64,000 bases of DNA from an uncultured Pontibacter sp. (GTDB taxonomy: Bacteria; Bacteroidota; Bacteroidia; Cytophagales; Hymenobacteraceae). The notes under the pieces were generated by a model that worked only from the letters and a program-made list of their open reading frames with translations, was not told where the DNA came from and ran no database searches. Both the position numbers and the translations under genes were made by a program. Positions within the stretch are counted from its first letter, which is position 1; the number at the start of each line of letters is the position of its first letter. This document shows positions 37,287 to 45,972 of the stretch, in pieces. The stretch lies in contig NZ_CANLZM010000004.1 of NCBI RefSeq assembly GCF_947495565.1, positions 1 to 64,000 of the forward strand. The letters are read 5' to 3'.

Positions 37287-38471
37287 ATGTCACTTATTAA
37301 ATTATACTTAGCGCCAGGTAAGGAGCACTCCCTCAAGCGCCAGCATCCGTGGGTATTTTCCGGGGCTATTAGAAAAGCAGACGGTGAGCCGGCGGAAGGC
37401 GATGTAGTAGAAGTATACTCCAGCAAGCGTGAGTTTCTGGGTATGGGCCATTATGCACCGGGCTCTATTGCCGTGCGTATTTTCTCTTTTGAGCAAGCAG
37501 AACCGGACTATACGTTCTGGAAAAGTAAAGTGCAGAAAGCGTTTGATTACCGTCAGGGCCTGGGCCTGATAGATAACCTGGACACAGATGTTTACCGCTT
37601 AGTATATGCTGAGGGTGATGGCGTGCCAGGTCTGATCGTGGATTTTTACAAAGATACTGCTGTTGTACAAACACACACTGTGGGCATGTATAATGTGCGG
37701 GAATACGTGACGCAGGCGCTACAGGAGATCTACGGCGACAGACTGCGTGCTGTATATGATAAAAGCGCGGAGTCGCTGCCACCAAAAGCACCTGTTCAGG
37801 CGCAGAACGGCTACCTGTATGGCCAGTCAGAAGGTGGCGTGGTCGTAACGGAGTATGGCAACAAGTTTTTTATCGACTGGGAAACCGGTCAAAAGACAGG
37901 TTTCTTTATTGACCAACGCGAAAACCGCGACCTGCTGGCACGTTACGTGAAGGACAAATCAGTCTTGAATACTTTCTGCTACACAGGCGGTTTCTCGGTG
38001 TACGCCTTAAACGCAGGTGCTAGTCAGGTACACTCTGTAGACGTTTCTAAGAAAGCAATTGAGCTGACGGTGAAAAACGGGGAGCTGAGCCAAGCACCCG
38101 AAAAGCATGAGGCTTTTGCCGTTGATACTTTCGAGTTTTTGAAGGGCAAGGAAGACTTGTATGATGTCATTATACTGGACCCTCCGGCTTTTGCCAAGAG
38201 CCAGAACGTGCGCCACAATGCGTTAATGGGCTACAAGCGCCTGAATGCAGAGGCGATGAAAAAGATTAAGCCCGGCGGTATTCTGTTTACCTTCTCCTGC
38301 TCCCAGGTGGTCGATAAATACCTGTTTAATAATACGGTGATGGCTGCCGCTATAGATGCCGGACGCAATATTAAGATCATGCACCACCTCTCCCAACCCG
38401 CTGATCATCCTATTTCCATCTTTCATCCGGAAGGAGAATATCTGAAAGGCTTGGTGCTGTTTGTAGAGTAA
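37287..38471 (+). CDS. RlmI-like 23S rRNA cytosine-C5 methyltransferase
   Basis: This 394-residue protein has an N-terminal PUA-like domain (about 1-80, HPWVFSGAIRKADGEPAEGD) and a class I methyltransferase domain. The latter shows VLNTFCYTGGFSVYAL (SAM-binding motif I), VDVSKKAIEL (motif II acidic residue) and VIILDPPAFAKS (motif IV). This is the COG1092 type; E. coli RlmI methylates C1962 of 23S rRNA. The target site is inferred from the family. The gene ends at a strong bidirectional terminator facing another rRNA methyltransferase gene. Confidence 0.93.
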   Translation: MSLIKLYLAPGKEHSLKRQHPWVFSGAIRKADGEPAEGDVVEVYSSKREFLGMGHYAPGSIAVRIFSFEQAEPDYTFWKSKVQKAFDYRQGLGLIDNLDTDVYRLVYAEGDGVPGLIVDFYKDTAVVQTHTVGMYNVREYVTQALQEIYGDRLRAVYDKSAESLPPKAPVQAQNGYLYGQSEGGVVVTEYGNKFFIDWETGQKTGFFIDQRENRDLLARYVKDKSVLNTFCYTGGFSVYALNAGASQVHSVDVSKKAIELTVKNGELSQAPEKHEAFAVDTFEFLKGKEDLYDVIILDPPAFAKSQNVRHNALMGYKRLNAEAMKKIKPGGILFTFSCSQVVDKYLFNNTVMAAAIDAGRNIKIMHHLSQPADHPISIFHPEGEYLKGLVLFVE

Positions 38472-38490
38472 AGAGGAATAGCATCAGCAA

Positions 38491-38538
38491 TAAACGGCAA
38501 GGCCGGAGCTAAATTAAAAGCTCCGGCCTTGCCGTTTA
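38491..38538. terminator. Bidirectional terminator with a 20-bp perfect stem
   Basis: The arm 38491-38510 (TAAACGGCAAGGCCGGAGCT) is exactly complementary to 38519-38538, with an 8-base AT loop. It lies between two convergent rRNA methyltransferase genes and is the strongest stem in the window. Confidence 0.95.
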
Positions 38539-38551
38539 TACTTTACAACTA

Positions 38552-39952
38552 TCATTTAATAACCAGTCCGTCTTCGGGCAGCTCTGCAGGAAGCTCCATC
38601 CGGATGCGCCACTCTTTTGGGTAATAATTATTGAGTCGGCTGCCGATTTGCTTTGCCCAACCAAGTGGCAGGCCTTTGTACTGCAGCAGCAGCCAGTTAT
38701 TTCCGCTTAAGCCCAGGCTGATATCCTCTTTGCGCAAATAGCGCAGCGCCTGCTCCAAATCAAGATCCGCAACCTCGAAAGCCTCCTTGTTGAGGTGCTG
38801 TGAGAGCGCCATTCCCTGCAACGGCTTAAGCTTTTTACCTTTAACTTCGGCTACCTCAGTGCCAGCGTAGATCACATACAGGCTTTGGTATACTTCATCT
38901 GCGGCTTCAAACAGGTTAGCAGGCAACGCCGAAATAACCTCGCCGTACTGCAGGAAAGTATACTTCTCAGGTTGCAGCAGCCAGTTCTGCACTAGCGCCT
39001 GCTCTTTCTTTCCGGCAGCAGTCAGCTTATACTTCTTCTTCCGGCTTTTGCCGTGGCTAACAACTTCTGCGCTACCTGCTTTCCTCACCACAGCCATAAA
39101 GAAACCTTCGCCTTGCACGCGGTGCGGGTAAAAGCGATAACCCTCCACGCCCTCAAGCTGCGTTGGAACCACTCCCCACTCCGGCTGCAGCTGCAATTTT
39201 ATACTTTCCGCACCTTCCTGGTCCGACAGCCAGGCAATATTTTTCTCGTTTTCCTGTTCGTTCCAAGTGCAGGTGCTATAAATCAGCAATCCTCCCGGTT
39301 TCAATGCCTCCCATACATCCATCAAAATACGTTGCTGACGCTGTGCGCAAAGGTTCACGTTCTCCTCCGACCACTCTCCTATGGCTTGCGGATCTTTACG
39401 AAACATGCCCTCGCCACTGCAAGGAGCATCCACTACCATCACATCAAAAAAATCAGGAAGCCTGCCGAAGTCACGCGGGTCGTTGCTGGTGACAAGCACA
39501 TTGCCGCTGCCCCACTTGGCAACATTTTCAGCCAGTATGGAGGCTCGGCTACGAATCACTTCATTCGAAACCAGCAGGCTCTCCTCAGAAATAAGGCTTG
39601 CCAGAAGTGTAGATTTTCCGCCTGGTGCGCCGCAGAGGTCCAGTACCTGAAGCGGCTCATCCAGGTTTGCCGCCTGCCTTAGCGCTTGCTCCACAAACAT
39701 AGAGCTTGCCTCCTGCACGTAGTAAGCACCCGCATGTATGGCAGGATCTAGGGTGAACAGTGGGCGCTCAGGCAGATAAAAACCAGTTTCAGCCCAGGCT
39801 ACAGGCTGTAATTCGGCTGCCGCTACTGCTTTGGCTTTGTTGATGCGGACACTCACAGGTGGCGTCTGTTGCAGGGCTTTCAGAAAATTTTCATAGTCCT
39901 CTGAACCCAACAGGCGCTGCATGCGCTCAGTAAATGAAACAGGAAATTGCAT
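38552..39952 (-). CDS. RsmF/NOL1-type rRNA cytosine-C5 methyltransferase
   Basis: This 466-residue RNA m5C methyltransferase has LDLCGAPGGKSTLLA (SAM site), VVDAPCSGEGMFRKDP (motif IV, with the Cys in PC) and YSTCTWNEQENEKNI (motif VI, with the catalytic Cys in TCT). The C-terminal part (about 290-466) resembles the PUA-like RsmF extension. E. coli RsmF methylates C1407 of 16S rRNA; the target here is inferred. A promoter-like TACCTTTG box ends only 4 bases from the ATG, suggesting a leaderless or nearly leaderless message. Confidence 0.93.
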   Translation of the reverse strand: MQFPVSFTERMQRLLGSEDYENFLKALQQTPPVSVRINKAKAVAAAELQPVAWAETGFYLPERPLFTLDPAIHAGAYYVQEASSMFVEQALRQAANLDEPLQVLDLCGAPGGKSTLLASLISEESLLVSNEVIRSRASILAENVAKWGSGNVLVTSNDPRDFGRLPDFFDVMVVDAPCSGEGMFRKDPQAIGEWSEENVNLCAQRQQRILMDVWEALKPGGLLIYSTCTWNEQENEKNIAWLSDQEGAESIKLQLQPEWGVVPTQLEGVEGYRFYPHRVQGEGFFMAVVRKAGSAEVVSHGKSRKKKYKLTAAGKKEQALVQNWLLQPEKYTFLQYGEVISALPANLFEAADEVYQSLYVIYAGTEVAEVKGKKLKPLQGMALSQHLNKEAFEVADLDLEQALRYLRKEDISLGLSGNNWLLLQYKGLPLGWAKQIGSRLNNYYPKEWRIRMELPAELPEDGLVIK

Positions 39953-39956
39953 GGCA

Positions 39957-39964
39957 CAAAGGTA
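39957..39964 (-). promoter_or_regulatory. -7 box directly before the rsmF-like start
   Basis: On the minus strand TACCTTTG matches TAnnTTTG exactly, and its 3' end is 4 bases from the ATG at 39952. No -33 TTG is seen at standard spacing, so this is tentative. Confidence 0.35.
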
Positions 39965-39993
39965 CGGCTAAATTGCAGGTTCTGAAAGTATGG

Positions 39994-40404
39994 CTATCGG
40001 CAGGCATTTCTTAGCTGCAGGTATTCCTGAACTATTGGCACATCAGCTGGGCACCAATTATAATGAGGCAGTTCATCTGGAGTTGCCCAACGGTAAGCCC
40101 GGTGCTCATGCAGCTTAATAACACCGTCGGTATAATGGCAGATATACGGGATCAGTTCTATACTTCGGATTGGGGAGTGATGCAATACTGGCGACAAGCG
40201 CTGGTAAGGCTGAACAGTTATATTGAGTTCCTCCTGCAGTTCTCTCGCTACGCACCCAGTTTCTGTCTCCCCCGGCTCCACTTTGCCGCCCGGAAACTCC
40301 CAAAGCAGCGCCTCATGCATCAACTCACCTCGTTGCGTAATAAGCAGATTACCGGAGTGCTCCACCAACGCGCAAACTACCTTAATCACTTTCTCTTTAG
40401 CCAT
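39994..40404 (-). CDS. MutT-like NUDIX (d)NTP pyrophosphohydrolase
   Basis: This 136-residue protein carries a NUDIX box, GGKVEPGETETGCVARELQEEL (shown at its ends: GGKVEPGE and RELQEEL), with the metal-binding Glu residues in place. The size and layout match MutT-like enzymes that remove 8-oxo-dGTP or CTP analogues. It is read toward the rsmF-like gene with a 41-base gap, so it may be cotranscribed with it. Confidence 0.92.
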   Translation of the reverse strand: MAKEKVIKVVCALVEHSGNLLITQRGELMHEALLWEFPGGKVEPGETETGCVARELQEELNITVQPYQRLSPVLHHSPIRSIELIPYICHYTDGVIKLHEHRAYRWATPDELPHYNWCPADVPIVQEYLQLRNACR

Positions 40405-40452
40405 AACTGTATAGAAGCAATGTCAGCTAATCTCCTGAATATTTAAAGTAAC

Positions 40453-41439
40453 TCAGCCAAACAGTAATTTGGGTTCAAGCTTGTAAAACATATACCCTAA
40501 AGTGATAGGTATGAAGATGTTGGCCAGGTGCGGCAGGTCTTGATTGGCAATCCCAAAATATACCACCTGCACCAGAAAAATATGGTACGATGCTTTGCCC
40601 AGTTCCGACAGCACAAGCAGTGGTATGAAATTAGAATAATTGGGAAGCAGCTTAATCAGCAACCATATAAGCAGCGCAGCATAGCCAAAGGTTAGCAGTT
40701 GCTGGGTTTGCCATTCAGGCCGGATTATATTCTCAATTCTGATCTCTCCGTACTGAAGCAAGTATAAAGAATAGCCTGCCACCAATCCTAATGCGGCAAG
40801 AAGTATGAGATACCTCCACCTGAATGGCTCCCAAACCAATTTAGATAACCACAGCCCATATGCAATTGCGGTGAAATAGCGCGGAAAAGCAGCATCATAG
40901 AGATAGTTATTATTATTAAAAAACGAAAAATGTGCCGCCCACAGCTGAAAAGCTACTTCCAGAAGTATAAGTATAAGTGTGGTAACCATAGGAACTCTAC
41001 TGAAACCAAACCCTATAACGGGCAACAGCAGCACAGATTGCAGGAGGAGCGTAATAAAGTAGTTGCCACGGCCAGTTATAGGTAACACGCCAACCCAGGT
41101 ATAACCGCTAAATTCCAGCAGCTTTTCTCCTGTCAACCACTCCCATAGCAAACCTATAAGTATGGAAAGCAGGAAGATGATGATGAAGGGCACAAAGATA
41201 CGCGCGGCTTTTTTTGTAAAGTATTTTCTGGTGTACAGCAACTGCAAATGCTGTGTTTTTCCGTGCAGCGATAAACTGAGATTGAGCCCCATAACGACCA
41301 TAAACAGCGGCACAGCCTGCCAGATATGATACACGGCAAAGCTCTGCTCCAGCGACTGCCGTGTAAGGGAGTGCAGCAGCAGCACGGCCAGCATGGCAAT
41401 GCCTTTTATAACGTCTATCTGCTGGAGGTGCTGTTTCAT
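40453..41439 (-). CDS. Acyltransferase family membrane protein (acyltransferase 3)
   Basis: This 328-residue polytopic protein has about ten hydrophobic segments and starts QQIDVIKGIAMLAVLLLHS, with the conserved early His of the acyltransferase_3 family. WQAVPLFMVVMGLNL then occupies the second membrane segment. Such enzymes O-acylate sugars in envelope polymers such as O-antigen or other glycans. No glycan locus lies next to it, so the substrate is open. It is divergent from a small membrane protein gene. Confidence 0.87.
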   Translation of the reverse strand: MKQHLQQIDVIKGIAMLAVLLLHSLTRQSLEQSFAVYHIWQAVPLFMVVMGLNLSLSLHGKTQHLQLLYTRKYFTKKAARIFVPFIIIFLLSILIGLLWEWLTGEKLLEFSGYTWVGVLPITGRGNYFITLLLQSVLLLPVIGFGFSRVPMVTTLILILLEVAFQLWAAHFSFFNNNNYLYDAAFPRYFTAIAYGLWLSKLVWEPFRWRYLILLAALGLVAGYSLYLLQYGEIRIENIIRPEWQTQQLLTFGYAALLIWLLIKLLPNYSNFIPLLVLSELGKASYHIFLVQVVYFGIANQDLPHLANIFIPITLGYMFYKLEPKLLFG

Positions 41440-41560
41440 GCCTGTTTAAATTTGTGTTCTCAACAGCCGTTGCTAACGCAAAGATTTGCAATTTCTTGTG
41501 CTTCTATATCCTTATGGCTCATTAATAAGTATAGGTAATTGTACAGAAAAGGTTGAACTC

Positions 41561-42067
41561 ATGCATATAAGCCTGAACTATAGGTTTTTACTTTCGCTGG
41601 CAGCTATACTTGCGGTGGCCTCCGTCACCCTTAGTATGTTGCTTACGGCTATCATGTGGATGCCCTACAAAGAACTTCCGCTTTGGGGGCAGCAGAGCAT
41701 TGCGACACACCTATTCGCCTATAGTATGATAGCCGGATTTGCTATCGGTTGGGTAGCCACCATAGCCACACGCCGTGCGTTGCGCAGCCGGAAGGTTTTG
41801 CCGCTGCACTGGCACTTAAGAAGCCAGACGCTAATAGACAGATTGCCTTCCAGAATGTTTAATCGGGCTTTTATGTTTGCCTTGGCAGGCTTTGCTATTG
41901 CTTCTATCATGCTCCTGCTCCTGGATCTGCTGCAGCTTTACCATATACCTTATACTGAATTTCAGGTGCTTGCCAGTGTCTATAGTATTTGCTTTTCGGC
42001 GGCTATTACAATCATGGCAGTTTACCGAGCTCTTGGCGATAGCATTATGCGGCATTCCAACTTATAA
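41561..42067 (+). CDS. Small membrane protein of unknown function
   Basis: This 168-residue protein has four hydrophobic segments at about 8-30, 45-65, 100-122 and 135-155. I chose the ATG at 41561 because it puts the first membrane segment close to the N terminus; the frame extends 25 codons upstream without family support. No motif or family is recognised. It is convergent with gpsA, with a terminator between them, and divergent from the acyltransferase. Confidence 0.65.
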   Translation: MHISLNYRFLLSLAAILAVASVTLSMLLTAIMWMPYKELPLWGQQSIATHLFAYSMIAGFAIGWVATIATRRALRSRKVLPLHWHLRSQTLIDRLPSRMFNRAFMFALAGFAIASIMLLLLDLLQLYHIPYTEFQVLASVYSICFSAAITIMAVYRALGDSIMRHSNL

Positions 42068-42068
42068 A

Positions 42069-42097
42069 AAAGGCACACCTGATTCAGGTGTGCCTTC
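42069..42097. terminator. Bidirectional terminator
   Basis: AAGGCACACCTG at 42070-42081 pairs with CAGGTGTGCCTT at 42085-42096, flanked by an A-run on the left. It separates the small membrane protein gene from gpsA. Confidence 0.85.
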
Positions 42098-42114
42098 TAT
42101 GTTTGTCAATCCTT

Positions 42115-43104
42115 TTATTTAAGCTTCTCTTTCAGAATCTCAAATTCTACAGCCGGAGAAATACGCTCGTACAGTATATGGTATACAGCCGTTGTAATAG
42201 GCATACTAACCTTTAGCTTCTTGTTGAGCTCATAAATACTTTGCACCGCATAGTATCCTTCAGCCACCATGTTCATCTCTATTTGCGCCGATTTTACGGT
42301 ATACCCCCGCCCTATCATATTACCGAATGTGCGGTTGCGGCTAAACTGGGAGTATGCGGTTACTAATAAGTCGCCGAGGTAAGCGGAGCCGCTCAGCGCC
42401 CTGTGTATCGGCATAATAGCATCCAGAAAGCGCTCTATCTCAAACATCGCATTGGAAACCAACACTGCCTGAAAGTTATCTCCGAAGTTCTGGCCACGGG
42501 CAATCCCGCAGGCAAGCGCAATAATGTTCTTCATCACGGCGCAATACTCAATCCCGTCCAGATCGTCCAGCGGGTTTGCCTTAACGTAACGGTTCCGGAG
42601 CAACTCGCAAAAATGCTCTGCAGTGGCTAAATTGTGAGAGCCGATGGTGAGATAAGACTGCTTCTCCAGCGCTACTTCCTCAGCATGGCATGGTCCGGCA
42701 ATAACCAGCAGGTTCTCACCAGGCACATGATAGGCATGCTTCACATAATCCGTAATCAGCACGTTATCTTTCGGTATCATACCTTTGATAGCGGAGATGA
42801 TCACTTTGCTGGTAAAAGCATCTTCCTGTAAATCGGCAAGTGCCAGCTGCACGAATGCGGCTGGCACTGCTAGAATTACCCAATCCGCAGAGGCTACAAC
42901 AGCCTGTATATCTGTGGATGGTTTAACGTAAGTAAGATCAAACGAAACCTGGCTTAAATAGCGCGGGTTATGTTTAAATTTGATCAGGTGCTGCACATCA
43001 TTTTCATTGCGCATCCACCAGTTTACTTGGGATTTGTTTTCGGAAAGGATTTTGACCAAAGCAGTCGCCCAACTTCCTCCTCCCAGTACTGCTACTTTTT
43101 CCAA
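42115..43104 (-). CDS. gpsA: NAD(P)-dependent glycerol-3-phosphate dehydrogenase
   Basis: This 329-residue cytosolic enzyme reduces dihydroxyacetone phosphate to sn-glycerol 3-phosphate for phospholipid synthesis. It shows VLGGGSWATALVKILSEN (NAD site at residues 5-22), VISAIKGMI, IAGPCHAEEVALEKQ and a late LVTAYSQFSRNRTFGNMIGRGY, the family core (catalytic Lys in the central VMKNIIALACG). The length is normal. It is the last gene of a four-gene operon, only 5 bases after the efflux adaptor gene. Its co-expression with a transport adaptor is unusual. Confidence 0.97.
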   Translation of the reverse strand: MEKVAVLGGGSWATALVKILSENKSQVNWWMRNENDVQHLIKFKHNPRYLSQVSFDLTYVKPSTDIQAVVASADWVILAVPAAFVQLALADLQEDAFTSKVIISAIKGMIPKDNVLITDYVKHAYHVPGENLLVIAGPCHAEEVALEKQSYLTIGSHNLATAEHFCELLRNRYVKANPLDDLDGIEYCAVMKNIIALACGIARGQNFGDNFQAVLVSNAMFEIERFLDAIMPIHRALSGSAYLGDLLVTAYSQFSRNRTFGNMIGRGYTVKSAQIEMNMVAEGYYAVQSIYELNKKLKVSMPITTAVYHILYERISPAVEFEILKEKLK

Positions 43105-43109
43105 ATCTG

Positions 43110-44495
43110 TTAGTTGTCTTTAGTATCCGCAGCGATAGCCTGTTTATTTAGAGATTCCTCTTCTTTAACTGCTACCTTAGCGCCATTTTCCAATGTTTTT
43201 GAAACTGCTCTAAATGGCCCTGCTACAATTTTCTGCCCAGGTTTAATGCCGCTTAGTATCTCAATATTCTCAAAATCGCTGATGCCGGTTTTAACGTTTA
43301 CAGCTTTTACTGTGTTAGTGGCTTCGTCATAAACAAAAACTACTTCGTTAACTTCTGCCGGTGCAGCTTCTTCCTGATCGTTCTGCTGTCCGTTCTCCTC
43401 TTCTTCTGCTTTAGCTTTATTCTCGGCTTCTGGTTTGGCAGAGCGGGTAGTAACAGAAGACAAAGGTACAGATAAAACATTAGGTTTTCGCTCCGTTATA
43501 ATATCTACAGAGGCTGTCATGCCGGGTCTGAACGGGCGGGACGAGGTGCCGCGTAAGTGGTCGTAAGACTTATTCAGCAGTCGGATGCGTACTTCAAACT
43601 CAGTAACGGCCTCAAGTGTGGTGGCATCTTTGGCCGTGTTGGCTATAGCTGTTACTACGCCTTTAAATTTTTCGTCCTGACTGGCGTATGAATCTACTTC
43701 TACTTCAACAGAGTCGTTTAAATTAACGCGGATAATGTCGTTCTCATTTACATTTACACGCACCTCCATGTTGTTAAGGTTGGCAATACGCATAATCTCC
43801 GTACCGGCCATCTGCGAGGTACCCACTACGCGTTCGCCTTGCTCTACGTTCAGCTTAGAAACCGTTCCGCTTACAGGGGCGTAGATCGTTGTTTTGTTAA
43901 GGTTTTCACGAGCATCTTTGAGTGATGCCTGGGCGTTCTGAACATTATACTCAGAAGCTCTTACACTTTGGCGGGCAGACTCAACCTCAGACTTAGTAGC
44001 CAGGTAGTTTGCTTCAATTTGTTGCCACTCAGATTGAGAAATAACTTTTTTCTCGAATAGAGGCTGGTTACGCTTATAGTTTTGCTCTACCTGTGCAAAA
44101 TTCGCCTGCGCCTGTGTCAGCCTTGCTCTAGCCTGAGCTAAATTTGCGCGCTGGGTATTTACAGATGCCTGCTGTGCATCCACCATTGACTGATAATTGT
44201 CTGGGCGAATGCGAAGCAGCAGCTGTCCTTTTACCACAGAGTCGCCCTCCTCTACATTCAACTCAATTATCTCACCGGATACGTCCGGGCTGATCTTCAC
44301 CTCAGTCTCAGGCTGCACCTTTCCGGATGCGCTTACTTTTTCAATGATGTCTACTGGTTTAGCCTCAGCCAGCACAACTTCAGTGCCTTCTTCCTGGCCT
44401 ATCCAGCCGGCTTTTTTAGCAACAACGATAAATCCTATCAGCAATACCAGTACACCGATCAGGATAGGGATAAGCCTTGATTTTTTCTTAGCCAT
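43110..44495 (-). CDS. Efflux periplasmic adaptor subunit (HlyD/MacA type)
   Basis: This 461-residue membrane-fusion protein has an N-terminal membrane anchor (about 8-28), a lipoyl half-motif (VSASGKVQPETEVKISPDVSG), a coiled-coil hairpin at about 100-195 rich in Gln and Ala, and a beta-barrel and membrane-proximal domain. A Glu/Gln/Ala-rich insert of about 36 residues (349-384) interrupts the barrel. It starts 4 bases after the TolC-like gene and would bridge an inner-membrane pump to that channel. No pump gene is present in the operon. Confidence 0.9.
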   Translation of the reverse strand: MAKKKSRLIPILIGVLVLLIGFIVVAKKAGWIGQEEGTEVVLAEAKPVDIIEKVSASGKVQPETEVKISPDVSGEIIELNVEEGDSVVKGQLLLRIRPDNYQSMVDAQQASVNTQRANLAQARARLTQAQANFAQVEQNYKRNQPLFEKKVISQSEWQQIEANYLATKSEVESARQSVRASEYNVQNAQASLKDARENLNKTTIYAPVSGTVSKLNVEQGERVVGTSQMAGTEIMRIANLNNMEVRVNVNENDIIRVNLNDSVEVEVDSYASQDEKFKGVVTAIANTAKDATTLEAVTEFEVRIRLLNKSYDHLRGTSSRPFRPGMTASVDIITERKPNVLSVPLSSVTTRSAKPEAENKAKAEEEENGQQNDQEEAAPAEVNEVVFVYDEATNTVKAVNVKTGISDFENIEILSGIKPGQKIVAGPFRAVSKTLENGAKVAVKEEESLNKQAIAADTKDN

Positions 44496-44499
44496 AGTT

Positions 44500-45957
44500 T
44501 TAGAAAGATATGTCTTTGCCCTGGTAGAAGTCCAGAACTTTTAATTTGAAAATATAATCATACTTTGCCTGCAGTAACTCTGACTGTGCACTGCGGAAGG
44601 TGTTGGCTACTATAACATACTCTACAGAGTTTATAATGCCTGAATTTAGCCTAAGCTCAGCATTGCGCACATTTCGTTCAGCAGCTCTTACCTGTTCACG
44701 GGAGGCGTTATACTTGCGCTTTGCAGCCACGGCATCCACATAGGCTTGCTCAATAGTCTGGCGCAGGTTGTTGCGTGCTATATCAGCGTTCAGGTTAGCG
44801 TTCTCCTGAGAAATTATAGCCCGCTGCACACTGTTTCGCACCTGAAACCCATTAAAGATTGGCACCGAAAGTGTGAAACCATAGTTCTTGCCCACGTTAT
44901 CTTTTGCCTGGTCTAAAAATGAGTAATCGTCATAAATCGGTGCAGGCTGGAGCAGGTAAAAAGACTGCTGTTCCGTGCCTTGAGGGTTGGTGTAGAAAAC
45001 CTGCTCTATAAATCTGTCTTCACGGCCAACAATAAAATTACTCGTGCTTGAGTAACGTGTATTTATACCGGCGCCTAAACTTATACGAGGGAAATAATTG
45101 CCTCTGGCGGCGTCAACACCTTTTTGTGCGCTTTGCACCCTTAGATCAACAGCTTTAATAGCTGGCAAGGTTTGCACCGCTATATCGTATACTTGTGATC
45201 CGTCTACAACAAGCGGGTATTGGTCTGGTTCCGGCAGCTCAGGTATCTGAATAGAGAATTCCTCATTCGCTTTGATGTTAAGCAGTTGCATCAGGTTCAG
45301 GCGAGAGATATCGCGCTGATTTGTAGCGTTAATAACGTTCAGCTCATCTGTAGCTAACTGAGACTCCAGGTCCAGCACCGAGTTTTCGGCTACACTGCCG
45401 GCATCGAAAAGTATTCGAGTGCGATCCAGTTGCTGCCTGGTGGCATCACGTTGCAGCTCCGACGTCTTTATTAGCTCGTCTGAGAAAAGGATGTTCAGGT
45501 AAGACGTTACAAGCTGAATAGTGATGTCATTTTGTGTAGACAGCACATCTTGCTGGCTTGCTTCTAACTCAAGCTTATTTTGCTTAATTAAGTTGGTCTG
45601 CCTAAAGCCTTGAAAAAGAGGGACAGAAGCACTTGCCGAGAAATTGGCTGTTTGCGCCTCCTGAGTCTGTACCGAAAACGTTACCGGGTCCTGAAATGAA
45701 CCTGTGTTAAAGAAGTAGCTTCCGTTAGCATTAAGGATAGGCAGGCGATCCAGCTGAGACTGCTTATAGTCAATCTCGTTTATTTTGCGGTTAAGGTTTG
45801 TTTGCTTTACCTGCAGGTTATTTACCTTGGCATACTCCACCGCCTCCTGGAGTGTCCATACGCCATCGCCACTCGGGTCTTGCTGAGCCCAGGCGCCGGT
45901 GGTGCCAGCCAGCGAAATACCCAACGCCAATAACAGCGTTTTTGATGTTTTTTTCAT
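44500..45957 (-). CDS. TolC-family outer-membrane efflux protein
   Basis: This 485-residue protein has a signal peptide ending near GAWAQ (about residue 25) and two TolC-type repeats of long helices and short strands. AVEYAKVNNLQVKQTNLNRKINEIDYKQSQ typifies the first helix (shown only to its ends), and VNAGIINSVEYVIVANTFRSAQ-like sequence the second. It should trimerise as an outer-membrane channel and dock with the adaptor encoded by the next gene. Gaps in this operon are 15 bases to sdaAB and 4 to the adaptor gene. Confidence 0.92.
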   Translation of the reverse strand: MKKTSKTLLLALGISLAGTTGAWAQQDPSGDGVWTLQEAVEYAKVNNLQVKQTNLNRKINEIDYKQSQLDRLPILNANGSYFFNTGSFQDPVTFSVQTQEAQTANFSASASVPLFQGFRQTNLIKQNKLELEASQQDVLSTQNDITIQLVTSYLNILFSDELIKTSELQRDATRQQLDRTRILFDAGSVAENSVLDLESQLATDELNVINATNQRDISRLNLMQLLNIKANEEFSIQIPELPEPDQYPLVVDGSQVYDIAVQTLPAIKAVDLRVQSAQKGVDAARGNYFPRISLGAGINTRYSSTSNFIVGREDRFIEQVFYTNPQGTEQQSFYLLQPAPIYDDYSFLDQAKDNVGKNYGFTLSVPIFNGFQVRNSVQRAIISQENANLNADIARNNLRQTIEQAYVDAVAAKRKYNASREQVRAAERNVRNAELRLNSGIINSVEYVIVANTFRSAQSELLQAKYDYIFKLKVLDFYQGKDISF

Positions 45958-45972
45958 AGTAGCTATACTTGT

